8,321 bases of DNA, from contig JACVJG010000098.1 in assembly GCA_015711875.1 (NCBI GenBank), positions 1-8,321 of the forward strand, written 5' to 3'. Source of the DNA: Candidatus Solincola jinzensis (GTDB lineage: Bacteria > Actinomycetota > Geothermincolia > Geothermincolales > RBG-13-55-18). Shown in pieces: positions 1 through 5,555 of this stretch (positions are counted from its first letter, which is position 1; each line of letters begins with the position of its first letter). The notes under the pieces are model-generated. The model was not told where the DNA came from. It made no database searches and saw nothing but the letters and a program-made list of their open reading frames with translations. The translations under genes and the position numbers were made by a program.

Positions 1-439
1 CCACCTTCTCCATGCGCTCGTCGAGCAGGGGGATGCCGCGCTCGAAGAGCTCCCGGGCTTTGCGGTAGGCCTGCATCCTCAGCGGGGTGTCTCCGGGGAA
101 GGCGCTCACCGTGTAGTAGGTCATGGCCTTGATGAGGCGGTCGACAGCCTCCCCTTTCCGCTCCTCCCCGCCCGCGTCCAGCAGCCTATCCCCCTCCTCC
201 TCCCAGCCGCGGGCGACGGCGTTCCAGTAGCCGCACCACGCGGACTCCTCGAAGGACTTAAGGCCGTCGAGCTGGCGCCCGAACTCCTCGGGGTCGAGGC
301 CTCCCATGTTGGCGTAGCGCAGGCGGAAGAGCTGGGGGAGGAAGAAGCGCACCCCCAGGCGGCGCGCCGCCCTCTCCGTCTGCCCGGATACCAGGCAGAG
401 GGTAGTGAAAATGTCCTTGGCCAAGGATGCCGGTTTCAT
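1..439 (-). CDS. Alpha/beta hydrolase, N-terminal part only (FrsA / dihydroxypseudooxynicotine hydrolase-like)
   Basis: The first 146 residues of a protein that continues past the left edge. The ATG is at 439, preceded by GAGGTGA (443-449), which overlaps the stop of the upstream hydrolase gene; only 3 nt separate the two genes, so they are cotranscribed and probably translationally coupled. The visible part is helical and rich in Trp, Tyr and Glu. It includes WCGYWNAVARGWEEEGDRLL at about 68-87, then an AMTYYTVSAFPGD stretch near 104-116, and AYRKARELFERGIPLLDERM at about 124-143. This pattern resembles the N-terminal helical segment that precedes the hydrolase core in FrsA-like and 2,6-dihydroxypseudooxynicotine hydrolase-like esterases. 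The GxSxG nucleophile and the rest of the triad would lie outside the window and cannot be checked. The substrate is unknown. The call rests on recognising the helical segment, so the superfamily is more certain than the subfamily. Confidence 0.66.
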   Translation of the reverse strand, partial: MKPASLAKDIFTTLCLVSGQTERAARRLGVRFFLPQLFRLRYANMGGLDPEEFGRQLDGLKSFEESAWCGYWNAVARGWEEEGDRLLDAGGEERKGEAVDRLIKAMTYYTVSAFPGDTPLRMQAYRKARELFERGIPLLDERMEKV

Positions 440-442
440 CTC

Positions 443-1465
443 TCACCTCTCCATCATCTTCTTCAGCCATGCCGCTACCGGCGGGACGATGTCGTCCACG
501 TAGTCCGTCATCACCAGATGCGGTGCGTCGGGAAGGTAGAGGAACTCCTTCTCGCAGGCGAGACGGCCGTACACCCTGCGCACGTAGTCCTCGGGGAAGA
601 TGTTGTCCCGCCCGGCGTGCACCACCATAACCGGAACCTCTATCTCCTCCACCTTCCGGGCCATGGGGGTGGTGGGAAGTGAGTGGAGAGCGGAGAGGCT
701 CACGGCGGTCAGCGCCAGGGGATCCTCCTTGAGAAACCGCGCCACGTCTGGGATGATGCGGCTGGGCTCGGCCTTCAGGTCGAGGTAGAGCGACACCGGG
801 ACCATCAGCATCCCCAGCGGCGAGTCCATGAGGGGTTTGAGCGCGGGGAGAAGGGGCATCAGGGGCTTGAACATCCCCGGCCGGCGGGTCATCCTCTCGT
901 TGTCCGGCTCGTCGGGGGCGATGACGTTGTGGCAGACGGCGGCCTTCAGGCGCGGCTCCGCCGCGGCGCAGTAGTAGGCGACCATCCCTCCCTGGCTGGA
1001 GCCGGACACCGCCACCTTTTCCCCGTATGTCTCCATGGCGTGCCCGATGACCGCCAGGGCGTCCTCCACCAGCCGGCGCAGGGTGTACACCCCCCGCTTG
1101 CCGCTGCTCATGCCGTGGCCGCGGGGGTCGAAGCCCACCACGTTGAAGCCCTGCACGCTGAGTTTGTGCATGAACTCCACGTAGAGCAACGCATAGACGC
1201 TGGTGCCGGGCACGAAGACCACGACCGGGTCTCCCGGACTGCTGCGGAAGTGGTAGAGAGCCAGCCTGCGGTCGCCCAGGTCCAGCCACTCCTCCTCCCA
1301 GGTGCCGTAGAGGTCCCCCAGGCCCACCCTGATCATGAGGGACGCGGCATAGGCCCTCGCCTCCTGCTCCGAGGGCACCTTCTTGTTCATGCTGGCGTAG
1401 CTGTAGGCCGCCCAGCCCGCCATACCCACCGCCGCGGCGCCCGCGGCCTTTATCCCCTTCTTCAC
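443..1465 (-). CDS. Alpha/beta hydrolase (S33/lysophospholipase-like) with N-terminal hydrophobic segment
   Basis: A 340-residue alpha/beta hydrolase, probably a carboxylesterase or lysophospholipase-type enzyme. The GTG start at 1465 is chosen because GGGGAGG lies 5 nt upstream; an ATG at 1546 in the same frame adds 27 Arg-rich residues and lacks such a site. Residues 1-24 have lysines followed by an Ala/Gly-rich hydrophobic stretch, compatible with a signal anchor or uncleaved signal peptide. The core shows FVPGT (84-88, oxyanion-hole strand), FDPRGHG (112-118), the nucleophile elbow GSSQG (155-159, Ser157), HAGRD (283-287, likely acid Asp287) and DAPH (313-316, likely base His316). All three triad members are therefore present in the family order. 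A helical lid with a run of Pro/Leu/Met lies at about 185-265. It is the first gene of a leftward pair and diverges from the MerR-TetR regulator. The substrate cannot be read from the sequence. Confidence 0.9.
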   Translation of the reverse strand: MKKGIKAAGAAAVGMAGWAAYSYASMNKKVPSEQEARAYAASLMIRVGLGDLYGTWEEEWLDLGDRRLALYHFRSSPGDPVVVFVPGTSVYALLYVEFMHKLSVQGFNVVGFDPRGHGMSSGKRGVYTLRRLVEDALAVIGHAMETYGEKVAVSGSSQGGMVAYYCAAAEPRLKAAVCHNVIAPDEPDNERMTRRPGMFKPLMPLLPALKPLMDSPLGMLMVPVSLYLDLKAEPSRIIPDVARFLKEDPLALTAVSLSALHSLPTTPMARKVEEIEVPVMVVHAGRDNIFPEDYVRRVYGRLACEKEFLYLPDAPHLVMTDYVDDIVPPVAAWLKKMMER

Positions 1466-1470
1466 CTCAA

Positions 1471-1477
1471 CCTCCCC
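1471..1477 (-). promoter_or_regulatory. Ribosome binding site that decides the GTG start of the S33-like hydrolase
   Basis: Reads GGGGAGG on the minus strand, 5 nt before the GTG at 1465. No comparable purine-rich site precedes the upstream in-frame ATG at 1546, so the GTG is preferred. Confidence 0.7.
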
Positions 1478-1592
1478 TCGCTGTAAGCGCCTTTCCCTTC
1501 TCTTCCTCGACCTCCCAAGTGGCGACGGAGCGAGGCCGCCCACCAAAACGCCTTCCGCAACGCAAGCCCTGCCAAGGCGCGGTGCTGGCTTA

Positions 1593-1616
1593 ATATGAGT
1601 GATGGCTCATTCATAT
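1593..1616. promoter_or_regulatory. FadR-type TetR-family operator palindrome
   Basis: A 24-bp palindrome with 10-bp arms and a 4-bp centre: ATATGAGTGA, TGGC, TCATTCATAT. Only one arm position is mismatched. On the minus strand its core reads TGAATGAGCCATCACTCA. Thirteen of the 14 arm bases match the TGAATGA-N4-TCATTCA pattern known for the Bacillus fatty-acid regulator FadR, a TetR-family protein. It lies just downstream of a TTGACA box for the leftward hydrolase genes, where a bound repressor would block initiation. It is 200 bp from the start of the divergent MerR-TetR gene, the obvious candidate binder. The palindrome is directly visible; the binding partner is inferred. Confidence 0.68.
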
Positions 1617-1627
1617 CCGGTAGGCCA

Positions 1628-1656
1628 TGATTACCATCATCGCTGGGGCCTGTCAA
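1628..1656 (-). promoter_or_regulatory. Candidate promoter for the leftward hydrolase genes
   Basis: A perfect TTGACA (-35 box) reads on the minus strand at 1651-1656. The -10 is weak: TAATCA at 1628-1633 after 17 bp, or AATCAT one base further on. Transcription would start at or just before the palindrome at 1593-1616, so that site would act as an operator at the start point. The weak -10 keeps confidence moderate. Confidence 0.4.
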
Positions 1657-1754
1657 GGCCGCGGAGAACCGATGTGAGCGGCATTCATCCGCGAAAATAG
1701 AGGGCTTTCGGGCAAGTTGGAATACCTGCGCCTATGTGCGGCAACTATTATTTT

Positions 1755-1776
1755 TATTGTTTTATTTTTAACAATA
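1755..1776. promoter_or_regulatory. Inverted repeat in the regulator promoter, candidate second operator
   Basis: TATTGTT (1755-1761) and AACAATA (1770-1776) are perfect 7-bp arms around an 8-bp AT spacer. The repeat overlaps the likely -35 box and spacer of the MerR-TetR gene promoter. It is unrelated in sequence to the palindrome at 1593-1616, so it could be an autoregulatory site for the other DNA-binding domain. In such AT-rich DNA some symmetry is expected by chance. Confidence 0.35.
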
Positions 1777-1786
1777 TTATTATATT
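1757..1786 (+). promoter_or_regulatory. Candidate promoter of the MerR-TetR regulator gene
   Basis: TTGTTT (1757-1762) and TATATT (1781-1786) are separated by 18 bp within an AT-rich island of about 60 bp in otherwise GC-rich DNA. The -10 matches five of six consensus bases; the -35 matches only TTG. A start near 1793 would leave a leader of about 25 nt that includes the Shine-Dalgarno site. The low melting stability of the island supports a promoter. Confidence 0.45.
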
Positions 1787-1802
1787 TAAACACACAATAT
1801 TA
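1771..1802 (+). repeat. Short direct repeat ACAATATTA flanking the regulator -10 region
   Basis: ACAATATTA occurs at 1771-1779 and again at 1794-1802, a 23-bp offset of roughly two helical turns. Copies this far apart would lie on nearly the same face of the helix and could be paired protein sites. Low sequence complexity is an alternative explanation. Confidence 0.4.
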
Positions 1803-1816
1803 CCGGAGGTGGAGGA

Positions 1817-2716
1817 ATGGGGACGGAAAAACATCTCATGAGGATCGGCGAGTTGGAGAGGCTTTCGGGTGTGCCGCGCCACACCATCCACCAGTACCTG
1901 CGCCACGGGCTCCTGCCCCCTCCCGTGAAGACGGGCAAAACCATGGCCTACTACGACGAATCCCACCTCGCGCGCCTGTCCGAGATCGCGCGAGTAAAGG
2001 GCTCCGCGCGCGTGCCCCTCGCCTTCCTCAAGCGAGTGCTGGAGGAGAGCGGAGGGCCGGAAAAAGAGCGTGAGAGCGAAAAGGCCACTGCGATGGCCGG
2101 AAAGGAGCATGAGGAGGCGGTGGAGGCCCGCCGGCGGCGTATACGCGGCGCCGCTTTCGGGGTCTTCCTGGAAAAAGGATACCAACGCGCAAGGATACGG
2201 GACATCACCGAGGCGGCGGGCATATCCACGGGCACCTTCTACATCTACTACCGGGACAAGCGCGAGCTTTTCATGGAGGCCATCGACGACCTGATCCAGG
2301 GCACGGTGGAGGAGCTGGAGCGTGCCGCGGCCAAGGAGGGTGATTTCCTCAAGGCGGCAGCCACCATCGCCCGTTTCTATATCGAGAATTACGGCCGTTT
2401 CTCGGCTATAATCAACCAACTGCGCGGGCTGATGGCTTCCGCGGAGCCCTCCGCCCGGGACGCATTCGTCTCCCTTCACAACCGCATGGCTGACCCCATC
2501 GTGCGCCAAATACGCGTCGCGGTGGAGAGGGGAACGATACGCGATCTCGACCCGGAGCTGCTGGCGCGCGCCATCATGGGCATGGTGGAGTTCCTCGCCA
2601 TCCGCCTTTCCTTCGACGACCGCTACAGCCCCTCTCAGGCGGTGACCTTTTTCCTCGACCTCCTCCTCAACGGCGCAACTCCCTTAATGAATAGGGTCTC
2701 AGGCATAAAGCCTTGA
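1817..2716 (+). CDS. MerR-TetR fusion transcriptional regulator
   Basis: A 299-residue regulator with two different DNA-binding domains in one chain. The ATG at 1817 follows GGAGGTGGAGG; an internal ATG at residue 8 has no better site. Residues 8-76 are a MerR-type winged helix: MRIGELERLSGVPRHTIHQY, then GLLPPP, a KTMAYYDESHLARL wing, and a helix ending in FLKRVLEES. A charged Glu/Lys-rich linker follows (about 77-104). Residues 105-152 are a TetR_N helix-turn-helix: RRRRIRGAAFGVFLEKGY, DITEAAGISTGTFYIYYRDK, RELF. Residues about 160-290 are the helical dimerisation and ligand domain typical of TetR proteins. TetR proteins are usually about 190-220 residues, so the extra length is the MerR module. 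The gene diverges from two hydrolases and precedes lipid-related genes, which suggests control by an acyl-CoA or other hydrophobic ligand. The domains are clear; the ligand is inferred. Confidence 0.92.
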   Translation: MGTEKHLMRIGELERLSGVPRHTIHQYLRHGLLPPPVKTGKTMAYYDESHLARLSEIARVKGSARVPLAFLKRVLEESGGPEKERESEKATAMAGKEHEEAVEARRRRIRGAAFGVFLEKGYQRARIRDITEAAGISTGTFYIYYRDKRELFMEAIDDLIQGTVEELERAAAKEGDFLKAAATIARFYIENYGRFSAIINQLRGLMASAEPSARDAFVSLHNRMADPIVRQIRVAVERGTIRDLDPELLARAIMGMVEFLAIRLSFDDRYSPSQAVTFFLDLLLNGATPLMNRVSGIKP

Positions 2717-2744
2717 GTTTTAGCTAGGATCATGGAAAACAACA

Positions 2745-2759
2745 CATGCATAATGCATG
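2745..2759. promoter_or_regulatory. Perfect palindrome CATGCAT-A-ATGCATG, possible operator with internal promoter
   Basis: A 7-bp perfect inverted repeat around one central base, 28 nt after the regulator stop and about 120 nt before the acyltransferase. It contains CATAAT (2749-2754), five of six bases of a -10 box, but no good -35 lies at the expected distance. It may be an operator for the acyltransferase group. As an RNA hairpin the loop would be too tight, and no T-run follows, so it is not a good terminator. Confidence 0.35.
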
Positions 2760-2879
2760 CCTTATTTCAGGGCCTGGTCCCGTTCCCCGGGTTTATCCAT
2801 GGCGTCTCCGGGCAATAATCATGGTTGGCCGGACGGGTGGCCACGATGGGGCGGCACGGAGATAACGGGATCACGGACC

Positions 2880-3653
2880 ATGGCGGAAACGGCTAGCGGA
2901 AACAAAGTCGCGGTGAAAAGGAACCGGCTGCTGTGGCTGCTCTACCAGCCTTACAAATGGCTGGTGTTCGCTCCCCTGTTCGTCCTCTCCACGTGCTTTT
3001 TCGTCGGGCTGGGTGTTATTTTCATATTTCTCTTCGACGACCGGGTCGCCAACCGCACCACCGGGGTGTGGTGGTCTCGCTTCAACGCCTACATGACCCC
3101 TATACGGGTCGAGGTCACCGGCCGCGAGAACATCATGAAAGGGCAGTCATATATCGTATGCTCCAACCACCAGAGCTCCTACGATATCTTCCTCCTTTTC
3201 GGGTGGCTGGGCATCGACCTCAAGTGGGTGATAAAAAAAGAGCTGCGCGCCTATCCCGTTTTCGGTTACGCGGTGGAGAAAGGCGGAAACATCGTAATCG
3301 ACCGCTCCAACCCCAGGGAAGCCTACCAGTCACTGGAGAAGGCGCGCGAGAAAGTGGCCGGCGGTACCTCCATCATCATGCTGCCCGAGGGAACGCGCAG
3401 CCGCACCGGGGAACTGGGCGAGTTCAAAAAAGGCGCTTTCGTGCTGGCGAGAGAGCTCGACCTGCCCATCCTCCCGGTGAGCATCTCCGGCACCAGGAAG
3501 ATCCTTCCTCCCAAGACCCTGGACCTGTTCCCCGGGAGGGCAACCATGAAGGTCCATCCCCCGGTGGACATAAACGCCTACGCGGACCAGCCCCTGGAAA
3601 AGCTCATCCATGACGTGAGGGAGATGATACGCACAGGGATCGAGGGCGCATGA
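2880..3653 (+). CDS. plsC: 1-acyl-glycerol-3-phosphate acyltransferase (PlsC family)
   Basis: A 257-residue membrane acyltransferase of the LPLAT/AGPAT family, which moves an acyl chain to lysophosphatidic acid or a related acceptor at the cytoplasmic membrane. Family motifs are complete and in order: NHQSSYD (96-102, the H-x4-D catalytic pair His97/Asp102), GNIVIDR (136-142), PEGTRS (169-174) and ILPVSISG (197-204). A hydrophobic segment at about 27-52 is the expected N-terminal anchor. The start is uncertain: the frame is open from 2757, but those residues do not look like the family. The ATG at 2880 gives a normal length but has only a weak, distant GGAG; a GTG at 2913 is another option. 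It lies 163 nt after the regulator and 96 nt before the DUF1295 gene, probably one lipid unit. True PlsC and a related acyltransferase with another acceptor cannot be told apart here. Confidence 0.9.
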   Translation: MAETASGNKVAVKRNRLLWLLYQPYKWLVFAPLFVLSTCFFVGLGVIFIFLFDDRVANRTTGVWWSRFNAYMTPIRVEVTGRENIMKGQSYIVCSNHQSSYDIFLLFGWLGIDLKWVIKKELRAYPVFGYAVEKGGNIVIDRSNPREAYQSLEKAREKVAGGTSIIMLPEGTRSRTGELGEFKKGAFVLARELDLPILPVSISGTRKILPPKTLDLFPGRATMKVHPPVDINAYADQPLEKLIHDVREMIRTGIEGA

Positions 3654-3749
3654 ATATCCCTTTTTATGGAAACCGGGGCGCGACCTCCGCCGGCCTGGAA
3701 GCGAAGACGCCCTTGATGACGCCGGCATCGCCTTGAAAGGAGTTTGAGG

Positions 3750-4550
3750 ATGAACATAGCGCAGACGATAATGGCCGCGGCGATAACCGCTTTCGCCTAT
3801 TTCACCCTTTTATTCGTCATCGCCCAGGCGCTCAAGGACAACAGCATCCTGGATATCGCCTGGGGCCCGAGTTTCATCGTCACTTCGTGGGTCGCCCTCG
3901 CCGCCAATCTCGCGCGGAGCCCGGAGGGGGTGGCCTTCGGGGCTCGCCAGTACCTGGTGGCGGCCCTGGTCACGGTCTGGGGGCTGAGGCTGGGCATACG
4001 CATCTACCGGCGCAACCGCGGCAGGGGCGAGGACCCGCGTTACGTCAAGTTCCGCCAGGAGTGGGGCAGGTGGTTCACGCTGCGCAGCTATTTCCAGCTC
4101 TTCCTCTTCCAGGCCCTCATCCTCATGCTCAACGTCACCCCGGTGCTGCTCATCGTCTCAGGGAACAGGGAGACGCTGGCCTGGTCGGATTACCTAGGCC
4201 TGGCCATCTGGGTGGTGGGCTTTCTCTTCGAGTCCGTCGGCGACTACCAGCTCGATTCCTTCCTCAAGATACCGGAGAACCGCGGCACCATCATCGATCG
4301 CGGCCTGTGGCGTTATACCCGCCACCCCAACTACTTCGGGGAGGCCACCATGTGGTGGGGCATCTTCGTCATCGCCCTCAACCAGCCCTGGGGCTGGATA
4401 GGGGTGATCGGGCCCCTGGTGATAACCGGCATGCTGCTTTTCGTGTCCGGCGTCCCCATGACCGAGAGGATGATGGAGAGGACGCCGGGATGGGAGGAGT
4501 ACAAGCGCACCACGAGCATGTTCATCCCCTGGTTCAAGAAGGCGGGGTGA
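3750..4550 (+). CDS. DUF1295 (steroid 5-alpha-reductase-like) integral membrane protein
   Basis: A 266-residue multi-pass membrane protein. The ATG at 3750 is chosen because GGAG at 3739-3742 gives 7-nt spacing; the in-frame TTG at 3744 is too close. Family hallmarks are SILDIAWGPSFI (32-43), an RRNRGRGEDPRYVKFRQEWG loop (87-106), and the C-terminal GLWRYTRHPNYFGE signature (185-198). The last resembles the cofactor-binding end of steroid 5-alpha-reductase and ICMT-like enzymes. Hydrophobic segments lie at about 5-27, 36-53, 66-85, 113-138, 147-164 and 200-233. DUF1295 proteins are mostly uncharacterised and are suspected NAD(P)H-dependent reductases of lipid substrates. In actinobacteria they often sit with cyclopropane-fatty-acid-synthase-like genes; none is visible here. 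Position between an acyltransferase and DUF2177 supports a role in membrane lipid modification, but the reaction is unknown. Confidence 0.9.
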   Translation: MNIAQTIMAAAITAFAYFTLLFVIAQALKDNSILDIAWGPSFIVTSWVALAANLARSPEGVAFGARQYLVAALVTVWGLRLGIRIYRRNRGRGEDPRYVKFRQEWGRWFTLRSYFQLFLFQALILMLNVTPVLLIVSGNRETLAWSDYLGLAIWVVGFLFESVGDYQLDSFLKIPENRGTIIDRGLWRYTRHPNYFGEATMWWGIFVIALNQPWGWIGVIGPLVITGMLLFVSGVPMTERMMERTPGWEEYKRTTSMFIPWFKKAG

Positions 4551-4604
4551 CGCGCTGATGGCGTTACGGGGCAAGCGCTCTCCTGAAAAAACTGGAGGTC
4601 CACG

Positions 4605-5009
4605 ATGAAAGAATATGCCATCGGATATTTCGCCTTCCTCGTTCCCATGCTGGCCATCGACTCGGTATGGCTTTTCACCATGTCCAGGAGATTCTACTCC
4701 ACCCATATCGGGTCGTTGCTGGCGGACAAGGCGAGGCTGCTGCCCGCCGCCATATTCTATCTCGTCTACGCCTTCGGTGCGGCGGTGCTGGTGGTGGTGC
4801 GGGCGGTGAGCAACGAGACCGGCTACCTCAAGACCTTTTTCCTGGGCGCCATCCTGGGCCTCTTCGCCTACGCCACCTACGACCTCACCAACCAGGCCAC
4901 CCTCAAGGAATGGCCGGTGGTGGTGACCCTGGTGGACCTGGTCTGGGGGGCCTTGCTCACCGGCACGGTGAGCGTCATCGCCGTCTCCATCACCCGCGCC
5001 CTCACTTGA
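4605..5009 (+). CDS. DUF2177 family membrane protein
   Basis: A 134-residue protein with four predicted membrane segments at about 4-25, 46-67, 77-95 and 105-128. GGAGG at 4594-4598, 6 nt before the ATG, fixes the start. Family hallmarks are MLAIDSVWL (15-23), FYSTHIG (30-36) and the best-conserved block, FAYATYDLTNQATL (87-100), followed by KEWPVVVTLVDLVWG (101-115). The length is normal for DUF2177. The function is not known. Asp, Tyr and Asn residues placed within membrane segments suggest more than a passive role, but this is inference. It lies 54 nt downstream of the DUF1295 gene, in the same direction, and is the last gene of the rightward group. Confidence 0.9.
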   Translation: MKEYAIGYFAFLVPMLAIDSVWLFTMSRRFYSTHIGSLLADKARLLPAAIFYLVYAFGAAVLVVVRAVSNETGYLKTFFLGAILGLFAYATYDLTNQATLKEWPVVVTLVDLVWGALLTGTVSVIAVSITRALT

Positions 5010-5223
5010 AGCCCCGGGCTCTTCGCCGCTCGACACTGAGGTGCCTCGGGGATCCGCGCGAGACGATGGGCAAGCAGGCGCGCGATGTTATAAGCCGCCA
5101 AGAAGAGATCGGGCACCTTGCGCGCGCCTAACGGAAATATCAAAGAAGTAATAGAGGGCCTGTAAGGCACCCTTATCGCAACCGCACGCTGCTGCGCTTA
5201 AAGGTTCTCAAAAGCAGGAGGAT

Positions 5224-5256
5224 CAGCGTTTTCGCCCGCTGATCTCGCCGCACAGC
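5224..5256 (+). repeat. 33-bp direct repeat, copy 1
   Basis: Identical over 33 bp to 5307-5339; it begins CAGCGTTTTCGCCCGCTGAT and ends CGCCGCACAGC. In this copy the flanking bases extend an internal hairpin: GATCAGCG (5221-5228) pairs with CGCTGATC (5237-5244) around an 8-nt loop. The 8-bp stem is complete here, whereas copy 2 keeps only its inner 5 bp. Confidence 0.9.
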
Positions 5257-5306
5257 TTACGGAGAAAGCACATCACTCCGCCATCGCATGCATCCGGCGG
5301 GAAAGG

Positions 5307-5339
5307 CAGCGTTTTCGCCCGCTGATCTCGCCGCACAGC
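5307..5339 (+). repeat. 33-bp direct repeat, copy 2
   Basis: Perfect second copy of 5224-5256, offset by 83 bp, with 50 bp between copies. The intervening DNA can form two small stems: CGGAG with CTCCG (5260-5264/5276-5280) and CCGCC with GGCGG (5278-5282/5296-5300), which overlap and so exclude each other. No third copy is present in the window. Confidence 0.9.
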
Positions 5340-5387
5340 CACCCTGTAGGGCTGCGATTGAATGAGCTCCGGCGGTTTTCATCCTCC

Positions 5388-5396
5388 TGCTATAAT
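5388..5396 (+). promoter_or_regulatory. Extended -10 promoter-like sequence
   Basis: TGCTATAAT is a perfect extended -10 (TG-n-TATAAT) that overlaps the right arm of the inverted repeat. No convincing -35 lies 16-18 bp upstream, and no rightward gene follows before the convergent ThDP gene. If active it would make a short non-coding or antisense transcript. Confidence 0.3.
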
Positions 5397-5515
5397 TGCC
5401 CCCGCTCAAAGGTCGCAATGCGTTCATGGTCCCGGCCATAAGCGGAGAGGAGCAAAGTACGTATATAGAGGATCACGACATGTCCCGGGAGTAAACCTGA
5501 AGAGCGAGATAACCA

Positions 5516-5555
5516 CGTGACGGCGATGGGCACCTCGCCCGGGGCTGCGGTCACG
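5516..5555 (-). terminator. Possible weak terminator-like hairpin after the ThDP genes
   Basis: Just beyond the stop at 5561-5563, CGTGAC (5516-5521) and GTCACG (5550-5555) form a 6-bp stem that extends by GC pairs after one mismatch. A nested GGGC/GCCC stem lies at 5528-5540. There is no T-run on the minus strand after the hairpin, so intrinsic termination would be inefficient. It could instead protect the 3' end of the transcript. Confidence 0.3.

Larger units (their letters stand above)
5213..5391. repeat. Small repeat cassette bounded by an 11-bp inverted repeat
   Basis: AGCAGGAGGAT (5213-5223) and its exact reverse complement ATCCTCCTGCT (5381-5391) enclose two perfect 33-bp direct repeats. 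The first direct repeat begins immediately after the left arm. TCCGGCGG also occurs twice, at 5293-5300 and 5368-5375. The bounded size of 179 bp would suit a miniature non-autonomous element, but no target-site duplication was recognised. The repeats are seen directly; the mobile-element reading is speculation. Confidence 0.5.

Noticed and set aside
258..1289. 343-residue minus-strand open frame overlapping the two hydrolase genes
   Set aside because: Composition is dominated by Arg, Gly, Pro and His with no domain pattern; it is an out-of-frame shadow of the hydrolase genes in GC-rich DNA.
1671..1689. GATG...CATC partial symmetry near the hydrolase promoter, considered as a second FadR-like site
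   Set aside because: Three of nine arm pairs mismatch and the spacing differs from the TGAATGA-N4-TCATTCA pattern; probably chance.
2757..2879. In-frame N-terminal extension of the acyltransferase starting in the palindrome
   Set aside because: The extra 41 residues (Gly/Trp/Pro/Ser-rich) do not resemble the family and no ribosome binding site precedes the ATG at 2757.
3667..3717. 16-codon plus-strand frame between the acyltransferase and DUF1295 genes
   Set aside because: No ribosome binding site before its ATG and an Arg/Pro-rich composition typical of random GC-rich sequence.
5018..5027. GC-rich AGCCC-C-GGGCT symmetry after the DUF2177 gene, considered as a terminator
   Set aside because: The single-base loop is sterically impossible for a hairpin of that register and no T-run follows.
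4194..5036. 280-residue minus-strand open frame antisense to the DUF1295 and DUF2177 genes
   Set aside because: Low-complexity Gly/His/Glu/Asp-rich translation with no recognisable motifs. Both sense genes are clear family members with ribosome binding sites.
5224..5339. Two repeats of 33 bp separated by 50 bp, reminiscent of a CRISPR array
   Set aside because: Only two copies, a spacer longer than usual, no third repeat, no cas genes, and the repeat is embedded in a larger inverted-repeat structure.
5257..5439. 60-residue minus-strand frame crossing the repeat cassette
   Set aside because: AGGAGG abuts an internal ATG with no proper spacing. The protein has no recognisable pattern and its frame passes through the repeat DNA, so coding is unlikely.
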